Below, piece by piece: positions 35,654-43,970 of a stretch of 64,000 bases of DNA (its first letter is position 1; each line of letters opens with the position of its first letter). Under the pieces are notes generated by a model that was not told the DNA's origin, did not search any database, and saw only the letters and a list, made by a program, of their open reading frames with translations. The translations under genes were made by a program, and so were the position numbers. Source of the stretch: Limnohabitans sp. INBF002 (GTDB lineage: Bacteria > Pseudomonadota > Gammaproteobacteria > Burkholderiales > Burkholderiaceae_C); NCBI RefSeq assembly GCF_027924905.1, contig NZ_AP027055.1:1488001-1552000 (forward strand), written 5' to 3'.

Positions 35654-37067
35654 TGAGTGCGGGTGTCTCCAGCATCACAGGTTCAACGCTGAGGTTGATC
35701 AACTCATTGCGACGCCCGATACCTTGGTACGCAATACCCAAATCAGCCAAGGCATCGGGGTTGTACAAATTACGACCATCCAAGATGTACGGCGTGCGCA
35801 TGCTCAACTTCATGGCTTGAAAGTCTGGGTTGTGGAAATTTTTCCACTCGGTCAACACCATCAAAGCATCCACACCATGCAAAGCATCCATGTCATGCGC
35901 CACCAAGGTGAAGTTGTTTAACAAGGCCTCTTGACCTGCGCAGTCCAGCTTCAAAGCCACCATCGCTTCGTGACCTGCCACAGGGTCATAGGCGGTGACG
36001 TGAGCACCACGCTCTAACAAACTCTTGATGACCACACGGCTCGGTGCCTCACGCATGTCATCGGTATTGGGTTTGAAGGCCAAGCCCCACACAGCAATTT
36101 TTCGACCCGTCAAGTCATTCCCGAGACGTTTGACCAAACGATCGACGAGCAATGTCTTTTGACGCTCATTCACTTGCTCGGTGGCGTTGACCACGCTCAT
36201 GAGTTGACCGTGTGCGTGTGCCGTGCTGACCAAGGCCTGTGTGTCCTTCGGGAAGCAGCTGCCACCATAACCACAGCCCGCATACAAGAAGCTGTAACCA
36301 ATGCGGTTGTCTGCACCAATGCCACGACGAATTTGGTCCACATCGGCACCCAGTGCATCGGCCAAATTGGCAATTTCATTCATGAAAGAAATACGGGTGG
36401 CCAACATAGCGTTGGCGGCGTACTTGGTGAGCTCGGCACTGCGTACATCCATCCACACCGTGCGTGAATGATGACGGTTGAAGCTGGCGTACAAATCGCC
36501 CATCATCCGTTGGCTTTTTTCGTGATGAATGCCATCATCAATGCCCACCACGATGCGGTCAGGGCGCATGAAGTCATCAATGGCTGCGCCCTCTTTCAAG
36601 AACTCAGGGTTAGACACCACATCAAACATTTCGCTGGACATGCCGCGTTGTGTCAGCTCGTGTTTCACCGCTGCACGCACACGGTCAGCCGTGCCGACGG
36701 GCACGGTCGATTTGTTCACAATGAGCTTGAAGTCTTTGAGATTACGCCCCACCATGGCAGCCACAGACAACACATGCGCCAGGTCTGCTGACCCGTCTTC
36801 TTGTGCAGGTGTGCCCACTGCGATGAACAAAACATCACCATGGTCAATGGCCAGCTGTGCATCTGTAGTGAAACAAATTCGACCCTCTGCGTGGTTGCGT
36901 GACAGCAATTCTTTCAAGCCAGGTTCATAAATAGGCACCTCGCCTGCTTGCAGCATCTTGACCTTGTTTTCATCCTTATCAAGACACACCACTTTGAAGC
37001 CCAAGTCAGACAGACATGCGCCTGTGACCAAACCCACATAACCAGAACCGATGACGGTGACTCGCAT
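35646..37067 (-). CDS. ugd: UDP-glucose 6-dehydrogenase
   Basis: Oxidises UDP-glucose to UDP-glucuronate with two NAD+; 473 residues from ATG 37067 (MRVTVIGSGYVGLVTGACL), chosen because GGAGGAAA precedes it and the upstream ATG at 37091 adds atypical residues. The Rossmann motif is GSGYVGLVTG, and the catalytic Cys is in YAGCGYGGSCFPKDTQAL. NKSTVPVGTADRV and VWGLAFKPNTDDMREAPS are also diagnostic. UDP-glucuronate could feed one of the two GT4 enzymes to make glucuronosyl diacylglycerol. It could equally serve capsule synthesis, but no capsule genes are present. Confidence 0.95.
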   Translation of the reverse strand: MRVTVIGSGYVGLVTGACLSDLGFKVVCLDKDENKVKMLQAGEVPIYEPGLKELLSRNHAEGRICFTTDAQLAIDHGDVLFIAVGTPAQEDGSADLAHVLSVAAMVGRNLKDFKLIVNKSTVPVGTADRVRAAVKHELTQRGMSSEMFDVVSNPEFLKEGAAIDDFMRPDRIVVGIDDGIHHEKSQRMMGDLYASFNRHHSRTVWMDVRSAELTKYAANAMLATRISFMNEIANLADALGADVDQIRRGIGADNRIGYSFLYAGCGYGGSCFPKDTQALVSTAHAHGQLMSVVNATEQVNERQKTLLVDRLVKRLGNDLTGRKIAVWGLAFKPNTDDMREAPSRVVIKSLLERGAHVTAYDPVAGHEAMVALKLDCAGQEALLNNFTLVAHDMDALHGVDALMVLTEWKNFHNPDFQAMKLSMRTPYILDGRNLYNPDALADLGIAYQGIGRRNELINLSVEPVMLETPALNA

Positions 37068-37151
37068 AAATTTCCTCCTGAATGCGTTCATCGTTGCAGA
37101 ACATGATGAAAGGAATAAGAAGAAATGAAGTCAATTCAATGACGCATAGGC

Positions 37152-37176
37152 AAAAAAAAATGACTCCAAGAGTCAT
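37152..37176 (-). terminator. Intrinsic terminator after the olsB-plcP-GT operon
   Basis: On the minus strand a 7-bp stem (ATGACTC / GAGTCAT) with a 3-nt loop is followed by nine Ts. It separates the hypothetical gene at 37196 from ugd. Confidence 0.85.
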
Positions 37177-37195
37177 GCGGAATTTCAATAGTTAT

Positions 37196-37579
37196 TCACG
37201 TCGGTTGCCAATGTGCAAGGCCCATCATCAGAATGACACGCAAGTGATTGCTTAAGTTTTCCATCCCCTGCAACTTCGATTCTTGACCGGCTTGCTTAAC
37301 CACGAATGATTCGTGACGGTGTGGGAACTCAATGTGAATCACATCTGGCACAAAGCCCACAGGCGACTGAATACGTATGGCCGGGAATCGGCCTTCAAAG
37401 CGATTGGTGCAAGTGAACCGGCAATGCATGTGTTGAAAGAACTCACCCATGGACTCGAACAGTTTGGGCAACAACTGCGCTTTCACATCGCGGTAATCCA
37501 TCAAGCGATGTGTGTCGCGTAAATAAGTTTCAAAACTGGGGTCGCTGACACTGTTTGGTAAAAAATAGAGGCCGCTCAC
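37196..37579 (-). CDS. Conserved-context hypothetical protein of the lipid operon
   Basis: Last gene of the olsB-plcP-GT operon, 127 residues. The start GTG 37579 overlaps the stop of the glycosyltransferase (GTGA), so translation is probably coupled. I do not recognise the family. The protein is soluble-looking, with no signal peptide or membrane helix. It has a mixed alpha/beta pattern, a His/Cys-containing stretch (FFQHMHCRFTC) and the strand VDVIHIEFP-like PDVIHIEFPHRHESFVV. Its place suggests an accessory role for the glycosyltransferase or phospholipase; this is inference only. Confidence 0.65.
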   Translation of the reverse strand: MSGLYFLPNSVSDPSFETYLRDTHRLMDYRDVKAQLLPKLFESMGEFFQHMHCRFTCTNRFEGRFPAIRIQSPVGFVPDVIHIEFPHRHESFVVKQAGQESKLQGMENLSNHLRVILMMGLAHWQPT

Positions 37580-38643
37580 GAATGAACCTCCTCGCCCACA
37601 CAAATGTTTCGGCGAATTCGAACTAAATGCTGCTCAAACAGTCGCGTTGACTCATCCCAACTGAAAGAGAGCGCTTGAACACGCGCTTCTGAGCGTGGCA
37701 CTTTCAAAGCTTCCAAGCTGGCATAAGCCAAGTCTTCGTGCAACACACCTCCCTTGCGTTGGTGCGGGTAGTCCGCATCAGGACGCAACACCTCTAAGGG
37801 GCCATCTACAGGGTAAGCGGCCACAGGTGTACCGCAGGCCATGGCTTCGAGCATGACCAAGCCAAAGGTTTCGTTGCGACTGGGAAACGTGAACACATCA
37901 GCACTGGCGTACACACGAGCCAGTTCATCACGGGGCAATACCCCTAACCAACGCACGTGGTGAAACTTGTTTTTCAGTTCTTTCTCAAGAGGCCCCACAC
38001 CGCATACCACTTTGCTGCCATGCCAAGGCATGGCCAAAAAACTGTCGATATTTTTCTCATACGAGACACGTCCCACATACAAGGCGATCGGGCGTGGCAA
38101 ATCATTGAGGTCAGGATGTTGAGCAACCGTGTCTGCATAGCTAAACAAACGCATGTCTACACCGTGCGTCCAGCTGCGTAAATTTTTGAAACCCCAACCA
38201 TCTAACAAACGCATCACACCTTGCGTAGGAACCAATACCCCAGCCGATGGTTTGTGAAAGTGACGAAAGATGGCATAACCCATCCAAAGCGGAATGTGCA
38301 AAGCCGCTTTCAAGACTTCTGGGAATCGGGTGTGGAATGCCGTGGTGAATGGCAAACTGTGCTTCAAGCAATACTTTCGCGCAGCCCAGCCTAAAGGTCC
38401 TTCGGTGGCCACATGGATCACATCAGGAGCAAACGCATCCAACTGACGTGCCAATTGTGGGTAAGGTTTGACAGCCAAATCAATGCCCGCATATCCAGGG
38501 CATGGACGTGTTTTGAATAAGTCTGGATGAATCACCTCCACCACATGACCTTTGGCATTGAGTTGCTCCACCAGTTCAACCAAGGTCGTCACGACCCCAT
38601 TGATTTGAGGACGCCAAGCGTCTGTGATGAGGGCAATTTTCAT
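37576..38643 (-). CDS. GT4 glycosyltransferase, Agt-like diacylglycerol glycosyltransferase
   Basis: Retaining GT-B enzyme of 355 residues. The opening IALITDAWRPQINGVVTTLV, HVATEGPLGWAARKYCLK and the sugar-nucleotide motif FPSRNETFGLVMLEAMACGTP resemble SqdX/Agt enzymes, which glycosylate diacylglycerol. It overlaps plcP by 4 nt (ATGA). The plcP-agt pairing is the known arrangement for phosphate-limitation glycolipid synthesis in marine bacteria. PlcP would supply diacylglycerol, and this enzyme would add glucose or glucuronate. The sugar is not readable from sequence. Confidence 0.85.
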   Translation of the reverse strand: MKIALITDAWRPQINGVVTTLVELVEQLNAKGHVVEVIHPDLFKTRPCPGYAGIDLAVKPYPQLARQLDAFAPDVIHVATEGPLGWAARKYCLKHSLPFTTAFHTRFPEVLKAALHIPLWMGYAIFRHFHKPSAGVLVPTQGVMRLLDGWGFKNLRSWTHGVDMRLFSYADTVAQHPDLNDLPRPIALYVGRVSYEKNIDSFLAMPWHGSKVVCGVGPLEKELKNKFHHVRWLGVLPRDELARVYASADVFTFPSRNETFGLVMLEAMACGTPVAAYPVDGPLEVLRPDADYPHQRKGGVLHEDLAYASLEALKVPRSEARVQALSFSWDESTRLFEQHLVRIRRNICVGEEVHS

Positions 38644-39410
38644 GCGACTTTGACCAACTGAGGTTTAGGAATCACCACGGGCTCTGTCTGCCAGTACAGC
38701 AAGGACAGCTCCCCTTGTTCGTTTTCCACCAAGGCGCTTCGGCTTTCCACCCAATCGCCATCGTTGCAATACAACACGCCATTCACATCACGAATTTCAG
38801 CGCGGTGGATATGGCCGCACACCACGCCTTGATAGCCGTGCTTAGCAGCCTCATGCGCCACTGCATTTTCAAAATCCGTGACGTAGTTCAAGGCTTTTTT
38901 CACCTTGTGCTTCAAGTAAGCCGAGAGCGACCAATACGGCAAGCCTAATCGACCACGCATGTTGTTCAGATAGCGGTTGAGCTTGAGCGTGAACTCATAC
39001 AAATAGTCACCCACATATGCGAGCCACTTGGCTTGTTGCACCACCGCATCAAAGTAATCGCCATGAATCACCCACAGCTGACGGCCATCGGCCGTTTTGT
39101 GAACCGCCTCCTCCACCACTTCAATGCCACCAAAATGGTGGTCTAAAAAATGGCGTGCAAATTCGTCATGGTTGCCCGGCACATAAATCACGCGACACCC
39201 TTTGCGTGCTTTGCGTAACAACTTTTGAATCACATCGTTGTGTGCTTGCGGCCAATACCAACGGCGGCGTAATTGCCAACCATCGATGATGTCGCCCACG
39301 AGGTACAGGTAGTCGCTGGTGTTTTCTTTCAAAAAATCCAACAACGCGTCTGCCTGACAACCCGGCGTGCCCAAGTGCAAATCAGAGATGAAGATGGCTC
39401 TGTAATGCAT
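38640..39410 (-). CDS. plcP: PlcP-like phospholipase C (calcineurin-type phosphoesterase)
   Basis: Metallophosphoesterase of 256 residues, of the LpxH-like group that includes the phospholipase C PlcP of Sinorhizobium. Metal-ligand motifs are FISDLHLGTPG, LVGDIIDGWQL, VPGNHDEFAR, VIHGDYFD and VCGHIHRAE. ATG 39410 overlaps the olsB stop by 1 nt. PlcP cuts phospholipids such as phosphatidylcholine or phosphatidylglycerol to diacylglycerol. LpxH-like UDP-diacylglucosamine hydrolysis is the alternative, but the operon with olsB and an Agt-like GT strongly favours PlcP. Confidence 0.85.
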   Translation of the reverse strand: MHYRAIFISDLHLGTPGCQADALLDFLKENTSDYLYLVGDIIDGWQLRRRWYWPQAHNDVIQKLLRKARKGCRVIYVPGNHDEFARHFLDHHFGGIEVVEEAVHKTADGRQLWVIHGDYFDAVVQQAKWLAYVGDYLYEFTLKLNRYLNNMRGRLGLPYWSLSAYLKHKVKKALNYVTDFENAVAHEAAKHGYQGVVCGHIHRAEIRDVNGVLYCNDGDWVESRSALVENEQGELSLLYWQTEPVVIPKPQLVKVA

Positions 39411-40258
39411 CAAGCGCCCAAGAAGTGCTTGCGATAGCGCGGTGGCATGTCGTTGATTTTCATCAACATGGGTAAATCAGCGGTATTGAAGTCTGGGTCC
39501 CATGCGGGTGCACCTAACACTTTGGCACCTAAGCGCAAATAACCTTTGATGAGAGCGGGTGGCTCGAAAGCGGGGTTCACTTCCCACTGATCCACAGGCA
39601 AGGCCAAACGTGGTGTCACTTGGTTTTCAACACCCGCCAAATGTGTTTTCTTCAGCTGATGCCAAATGCTGGCGGCCACTTCACCGCTCACCACGCCTTG
39701 GTGAAGCATGGGAATGCTGGCACAGCCAATCATCACATCCAACTTGTTGCGGACCATGAACTCAGCCAAGGCGCCCCACAAAGCCATGATGACACCACCA
39801 TGGCGGTGCTCGGGGTGCACGCAGCTGCGGCCCAACTCAACCATGCGTTCGCGGTATTGACGCAAGCGGGTCAAATCAAATTCCAAATCTGAATAGGTGC
39901 TGCCAATGCGTTTGGCTTGTGCAGGTGTCAACACGCGGTAGGTACCAATCACTTGCTCGGTCACATCGTCACGGATGATGAGGTGCTCGCAAAAATCATC
40001 GAACAAATCAATGTCGTGACCAGGAATGCTGTCTTTCAAGCGTGCGCCCATCTCGGTGGCGAACACGTCATAACGCAGGCGCTGTGCTTCACGCACCTCG
40101 TCTTGGTGCTTGGCCCATTCAACAATCAGGGCTGAGCGAGCTTCAGTTTTTTGGGGCGAGATAGAAACTTTTTGAGCGTCAAGATCGTTTCGATGAAGTG
40201 ACCCCCGGGGCATATCGATGAACGACAGCGGCATGGTTGGGTTTGGCAGTTCTTTCAT
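39410..40258 (-). CDS. olsB: OlsB-like ornithine N-acyltransferase
   Basis: GNAT-type acyltransferase of 282 residues (hemolysin-like PF13444 family) that resembles OlsB, which adds a 3-hydroxyacyl chain from ACP to ornithine. ATG 40258 has AAGGAGC 7 nt upstream; the longer frame to 40342 crosses the Pho box. Family marks are REAQRLRYDVFATEMGARL, CEHLIIRD, VELGRSCVHPEHRHGGVIMA and MIGCASIPM. It leads the operon olsB-plcP-GT-hypothetical. With olsA it would make phosphorus-free ornithine lipid. A different amino acid acceptor is possible. Confidence 0.85.
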   Translation of the reverse strand: MKELPNPTMPLSFIDMPRGSLHRNDLDAQKVSISPQKTEARSALIVEWAKHQDEVREAQRLRYDVFATEMGARLKDSIPGHDIDLFDDFCEHLIIRDDVTEQVIGTYRVLTPAQAKRIGSTYSDLEFDLTRLRQYRERMVELGRSCVHPEHRHGGVIMALWGALAEFMVRNKLDVMIGCASIPMLHQGVVSGEVAASIWHQLKKTHLAGVENQVTPRLALPVDQWEVNPAFEPPALIKGYLRLGAKVLGAPAWDPDFNTADLPMLMKINDMPPRYRKHFLGA

Positions 40259-40324
40259 GGTTGCTCCTTGGTAATTCAATGCGTAGATTCTTATCAGGGC
40301 ATGTGAATTAACCGCGAAGATTGC

Positions 40325-40342
40325 GTGAAATATTCGTGACAA
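40325..40342 (-). promoter_or_regulatory. Candidate Pho box for the olsB-plcP-GT operon
   Basis: Minus strand TTGTCAC-GAAT-ATTTCAC, 7-4-7 spacing, 67 nt before olsB. It stands back to back with the olsA box. Confidence 0.72.
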
Positions 40343-40354
40343 CTTCCGTCATCA

Positions 40355-40372
40355 TGTTCACAAATCTGTCAT
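40355..40372 (+). promoter_or_regulatory. Candidate Pho box for olsA
   Basis: TGTTCAC-AAAT-CTGTCAT, second half perfect, 28 nt before ATG 40401. TATGCT at 40383 could be the -10. The box overlaps an upstream ATG at 40371, which argues against that start. Confidence 0.65.
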
Positions 40373-40400
40373 GCAGCATGTCTATGCTTACCCGCCAACT

Positions 40401-41144
40401 ATGCTGCTGAAATACTTAAGACTCATTCACGCCTTTGGTCACGCCTTTTGGATTTTGTGGATCAAATTCCCAAAACTCAGCAAGGAGCGAAAGCTTGAAG
40501 CGATCAAAGATTGGTCTCAAAAGACGCTGAAGATCATCGGCATCCAAGTGGTACACGAAGCCACCCCCCCTCAGACAGAGAGCATCAACATCCCGCGGTT
40601 GCTGGTGGCCAACCATGTGTCGTGGGTGGATGCACTGATCATTCAAACCATTCAACCCAGCATCTTTATCGCCAAATCTGAAGTGAGAAGCTGGCCCATC
40701 GTGGGCAGCATTGCCAAAGCCTGTGGTGTTGTCTTTGTCGATCGCGGTTCACCCAGTTCTGCACGACGCATGGTGGACGATGTCTCGAGTGCGCTGCACC
40801 ACGGCTATTGCGTGGCTGGATTTCCAGAAGGCACGAGCAGCGAAGGCCATGTGGTGAGTTTGTTTCATGCCAACTTGTTTGAAGCCGCCATCAATCACAA
40901 CATTCAAGTACAACCTCTGGCCATCCGCTACACCAACCCACAAACGGGTGCTCTGTGTCTCAAAGCGGCCTTCATCGGTGACATTGGTTTTGTCCAATCC
41001 CTTCATCAAGTCATGGCATCCTCTGGCATTCACGCCAAGGTTCATGTGGGCGCGCCCCTCTCACCCGAAGGACACTCTCGCAGAACCTTGGCGCATCTGT
41101 CGCACAAAAGCGTCAGCAGCCAATTGGAATTGCTCAGCGCATAA
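40401..41144 (+). CDS. olsA: OlsA/PlsC-like lyso-lipid O-acyltransferase
   Basis: 1-acylglycerol-3-phosphate acyltransferase-family protein, 247 residues from ATG 40401 (MLLKYLRLIHAFGHAFW). The acyltransferase motifs are VANHVSWVDALI (HX4D variant: NHVSWVD), GVVFVDRGSPSSARRM and FPEGTSSEGHVV. One N-terminal membrane helix is present. Divergent pairing with olsB, each behind its own Pho box, suggests it acylates lyso-ornithine lipid. PlsC-like phosphatidic acid synthesis is the alternative. Its last 11 nt overlap the convergent TRAP permease gene. Confidence 0.83.
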   Translation: MLLKYLRLIHAFGHAFWILWIKFPKLSKERKLEAIKDWSQKTLKIIGIQVVHEATPPQTESINIPRLLVANHVSWVDALIIQTIQPSIFIAKSEVRSWPIVGSIAKACGVVFVDRGSPSSARRMVDDVSSALHHGYCVAGFPEGTSSEGHVVSLFHANLFEAAINHNIQVQPLAIRYTNPQTGALCLKAAFIGDIGFVQSLHQVMASSGIHAKVHVGAPLSPEGHSRRTLAHLSHKSVSSQLELLSA

Positions 41145-42939
41145 ATGAAGCCATCAAACTTGGCAGCCCTGTCGCCAGTAATGGGAGCCAAGAAATCAGC
41201 AAGGTTCCGACAAAGATCGCCACCAACGCAGGTGCCACCGAAGCGGCCACCGTGCGAATGGGTTGCTTGAACACCGCCGATGCAAAGTAAATGTTCATCC
41301 CGGCAGGTGGACACAAGAAGCCCATCTCCATGTTGGCCAAAAAGATGATGCCAAAGTGCACTGGGTCAATGCCGTAGCTGATGGCCAAAGGCAATAACAA
41401 AGGCACCAACACCACAATGGCGGCGTAGATTTCCATCAACGCTCCTGCAGCAAACAAAAACACATTGAGCGCCAACAAGAACACCCACTTGTTTTGCGTC
41501 ACGCTTTGCACCCATTCGGTGGCCAAGTCTGGAATGCCCGCATCCACCAAATAATTGGTCAAGCCCAGCGCCATGCCCAAAATCAACATCACGCCGCCGA
41601 TGATTTGGGTGCATTGCGACAAACACGCGCCGAGCTTTTGGGCATCCAACTCACGGTGCGCCCAGGCTTGCGTGAGCACGGCATAAATCGCGGTGAGCGC
41701 GGCGCTCTCGGTTGGCGTGGCAAAACCAGTGCCCAAAGAGCCAATTGCGACCACAGGTGCTAACAGCTCCCATTTCGCCACCCAAGCGGCATGACGCAAC
41801 CCAGCCATGTTGAACGCCGGTCCCGCTGTGGACTCTTGACGATTGCCATCGTTGCGTAAATAACCAACAAAAATAAGCAAGCACACCACCATCACCACCG
41901 CTGGCACGATGCCCGCCAAAAACATGGTGTTGATAGGCACACGCGCAATGATGGCGTACATGATGAGTGGCACCGAGGGCGCCAACAACACGCCCAGCGC
42001 ACTGGCACTGGTGACCAAGCTGATGCCTTTGCGCTCTGGGTAACCCACGCCTTGCAACAAGGGCAACAACAAACCACCCAAGGCCAAAATCGTCACCCCA
42101 CTGCCGCCCGTGAACGCTGTGAAACACGAACACAAGACCGTGGCAGCAATGACCGTTCCGGTTTTTCCACCGCCAAATAGCGCGACAAACACAGCACCCA
42201 ACCGCTGCGCAGCCCCTGTGCCTGCAAATATCAGCCCAGCCAATGTAAACAGCGGCAACGCTGGCAATGACGGGTTGACCGTGATTTGGTAATGCGACAA
42301 AGCAATCGACGCCAATGGCAAACCATCTTGCCAAAACAACGCCAAGGCCAAACCACCCAACACCGCAAAAATAGGCGCACCGAATGACAGCATCAACACC
42401 AAGCCAATCACCCAAGGCCAAAGCGGCAAGGCTTCACCATCCAAGCTGTACGCCAGGAAAGCACCCAACACAGGCGCACTTAGGGCGAATAAGAACTTAG
42501 CGCCCATTTGCTGGCTGCAACGCGCCCCCAACTTCAGCCCTAAGAGTGCAAAACCTACAGGCATGGTGGCTTGGAACCACCACACAGGCATGCCGTAAGC
42601 CAACATTTGTTCAGCCGACATTTCGCTGAACACCAATGCACCACTCGCCCAAGCCAACACGCCACACACAACAGCAGCGCCAAACTGTCCCAGCGCATAC
42701 AAGCGCGGCACCATCACACCCAGACTCGTCAAATGTCCAAAGCGCTCAGCGGCAATCGCACCCGACATGGCCATGAGCAAACCCAAGTGCTGCACCACCA
42801 CCGGCGCGTTATCAATGCCCTTGCCCATCAAAGGCCGAGACAAAATTTCGACCAACGGAATCATCGCCATCAAGGCCAAAGCCAAAGCAGCCAAACCGGC
42901 ATCGGCCTGCGTCAAGCCACGGAGCAGTCGAGCCATCAT
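41134..42939 (-). CDS. TRAP transporter fused small and large permease (DctQM)
   Basis: Membrane protein of 601 residues. Residues about 1-145 form the four-helix DctQ-like part (LVEILSRPLMGKGIDNAPVVV). Residues about 165-600 are the DctM/SiaM transport domain (GAPIFAVLGGLALALFW, FTGGSGVTILALGGLLLP, FATPTESAALTAIYAVL, MGFLCPPAGMNIYFASAVF). It overlaps dctP by 4 nt and is the last gene of tatT-dctP-dctQM. The substrate is not readable; TRAP systems usually take carboxylates, taurine or similar anions. Confidence 0.92.
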   Translation of the reverse strand: MMARLLRGLTQADAGLAALALALMAMIPLVEILSRPLMGKGIDNAPVVVQHLGLLMAMSGAIAAERFGHLTSLGVMVPRLYALGQFGAAVVCGVLAWASGALVFSEMSAEQMLAYGMPVWWFQATMPVGFALLGLKLGARCSQQMGAKFLFALSAPVLGAFLAYSLDGEALPLWPWVIGLVLMLSFGAPIFAVLGGLALALFWQDGLPLASIALSHYQITVNPSLPALPLFTLAGLIFAGTGAAQRLGAVFVALFGGGKTGTVIAATVLCSCFTAFTGGSGVTILALGGLLLPLLQGVGYPERKGISLVTSASALGVLLAPSVPLIMYAIIARVPINTMFLAGIVPAVVMVVCLLIFVGYLRNDGNRQESTAGPAFNMAGLRHAAWVAKWELLAPVVAIGSLGTGFATPTESAALTAIYAVLTQAWAHRELDAQKLGACLSQCTQIIGGVMLILGMALGLTNYLVDAGIPDLATEWVQSVTQNKWVFLLALNVFLFAAGALMEIYAAIVVLVPLLLPLAISYGIDPVHFGIIFLANMEMGFLCPPAGMNIYFASAVFKQPIRTVAASVAPALVAIFVGTLLISWLPLLATGLPSLMASFMR

Positions 42940-43961
42940 TTGGCTTTTCCTGCGCGGTAAGCCTTCAAATGGCGAAACACTTCGTCAAAGGTCTCGGCAG
43001 GCACCAAGGTGCCGCGAATGCGTGGGTAGAGTTTTTCGGCCAAGTCGTTCCATGCGCGCATTTGCTCGGCATTGGGTTTGTTGACGACCAAGCCACGTTT
43101 TTTCATGGCGTCTACGGCCTCTTCCACTTCTTGACGCGCTTTGGTGCGAATTTGTGCACCTGCTTTGTCGCTGGCTGCACGCACGGCAGCTTGTGTTTCG
43201 GGCGTCATGTCGTCCCACGATTTTTTGGTGATCACCAGCGCACCGACGATTGGGGCCCAGTTGATTTCCAGCATATTGGGGGCCATGGTGTAGACCTGAC
43301 TGGCCAAAGCAAAGTAAGGCGTGGATGGCACCACATTGATCATGCCCGTCTGCACCGAAGGCAAGATGTCGTTGGTTTCCAGTGGCACAGGTGTGTAGCC
43401 CATGCTCTTCATGATTTCTTGCTGGTCGGCCTCACCGCCCCATGCGAAAAACTTCATTTTTTGATAGTCGTCAGGTTTGAAGGCTGGGTCCTTTGAGAAG
43501 AAGCGCACCCAGCCCGCATCACCCCAAGCCAACACCACGAAGCCTTTGTCGAGAAACTTTTTCTCCATGGCAGGGCGCATTTTTTCGCGCACATAGTCGA
43601 CCTCTTCCCACGACTTGAACAACAAGGGCATGGATTGCAAGGCAGCAATCGACGGTTCAATTTCACGCAAACCTACCACCGACAGCAAGGCCCCTTGCAA
43701 CTGACCGATGCGCATGCGACGGGCTAACTCGGTCTCACCGCCTTGGCTGCCATCTGGGTACACCACAAACTTGGCATTGCCACCTTGCGCAGCGCGCCAC
43801 GCCTCACCCACTTCCATCAATTGGCGGTGGTACAACGAATTTTTAGGAGCCAAAGTTCCCAAGCGCAACTGCTTGTCAGGCGCCGCCCATGACGTTGTTT
43901 GGCTGCAAAGCAAACTTGCAGCCACACACACTTGTAAAAACGATTTAATCAATGGAGACAT
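42936..43961 (-). CDS. TRAP transporter substrate-binding protein DctP
   Basis: Periplasmic solute receptor of 341 residues. The signal peptide covers about residues 1-27 (SFLQVCVAASLLCSQTTSWA). The mature start KQLRLGTLAPKNSLYHRQLM is DctP-like, and a conserved Arg that binds ligand carboxylate is expected near RMRIGQLQGALLS. VPSTPYFALASQVYTMAPNM is also typical. It lies 9 nt after tatT and overlaps the permease gene. Confidence 0.9.
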   Translation of the reverse strand: MSPLIKSFLQVCVAASLLCSQTTSWAAPDKQLRLGTLAPKNSLYHRQLMEVGEAWRAAQGGNAKFVVYPDGSQGGETELARRMRIGQLQGALLSVVGLREIEPSIAALQSMPLLFKSWEEVDYVREKMRPAMEKKFLDKGFVVLAWGDAGWVRFFSKDPAFKPDDYQKMKFFAWGGEADQQEIMKSMGYTPVPLETNDILPSVQTGMINVVPSTPYFALASQVYTMAPNMLEINWAPIVGALVITKKSWDDMTPETQAAVRAASDKAGAQIRTKARQEVEEAVDAMKKRGLVVNKPNAEQMRAWNDLAEKLYPRIRGTLVPAETFDEVFRHLKAYRAGKAK

Positions 43962-43970
43962 TCAAGGCTT

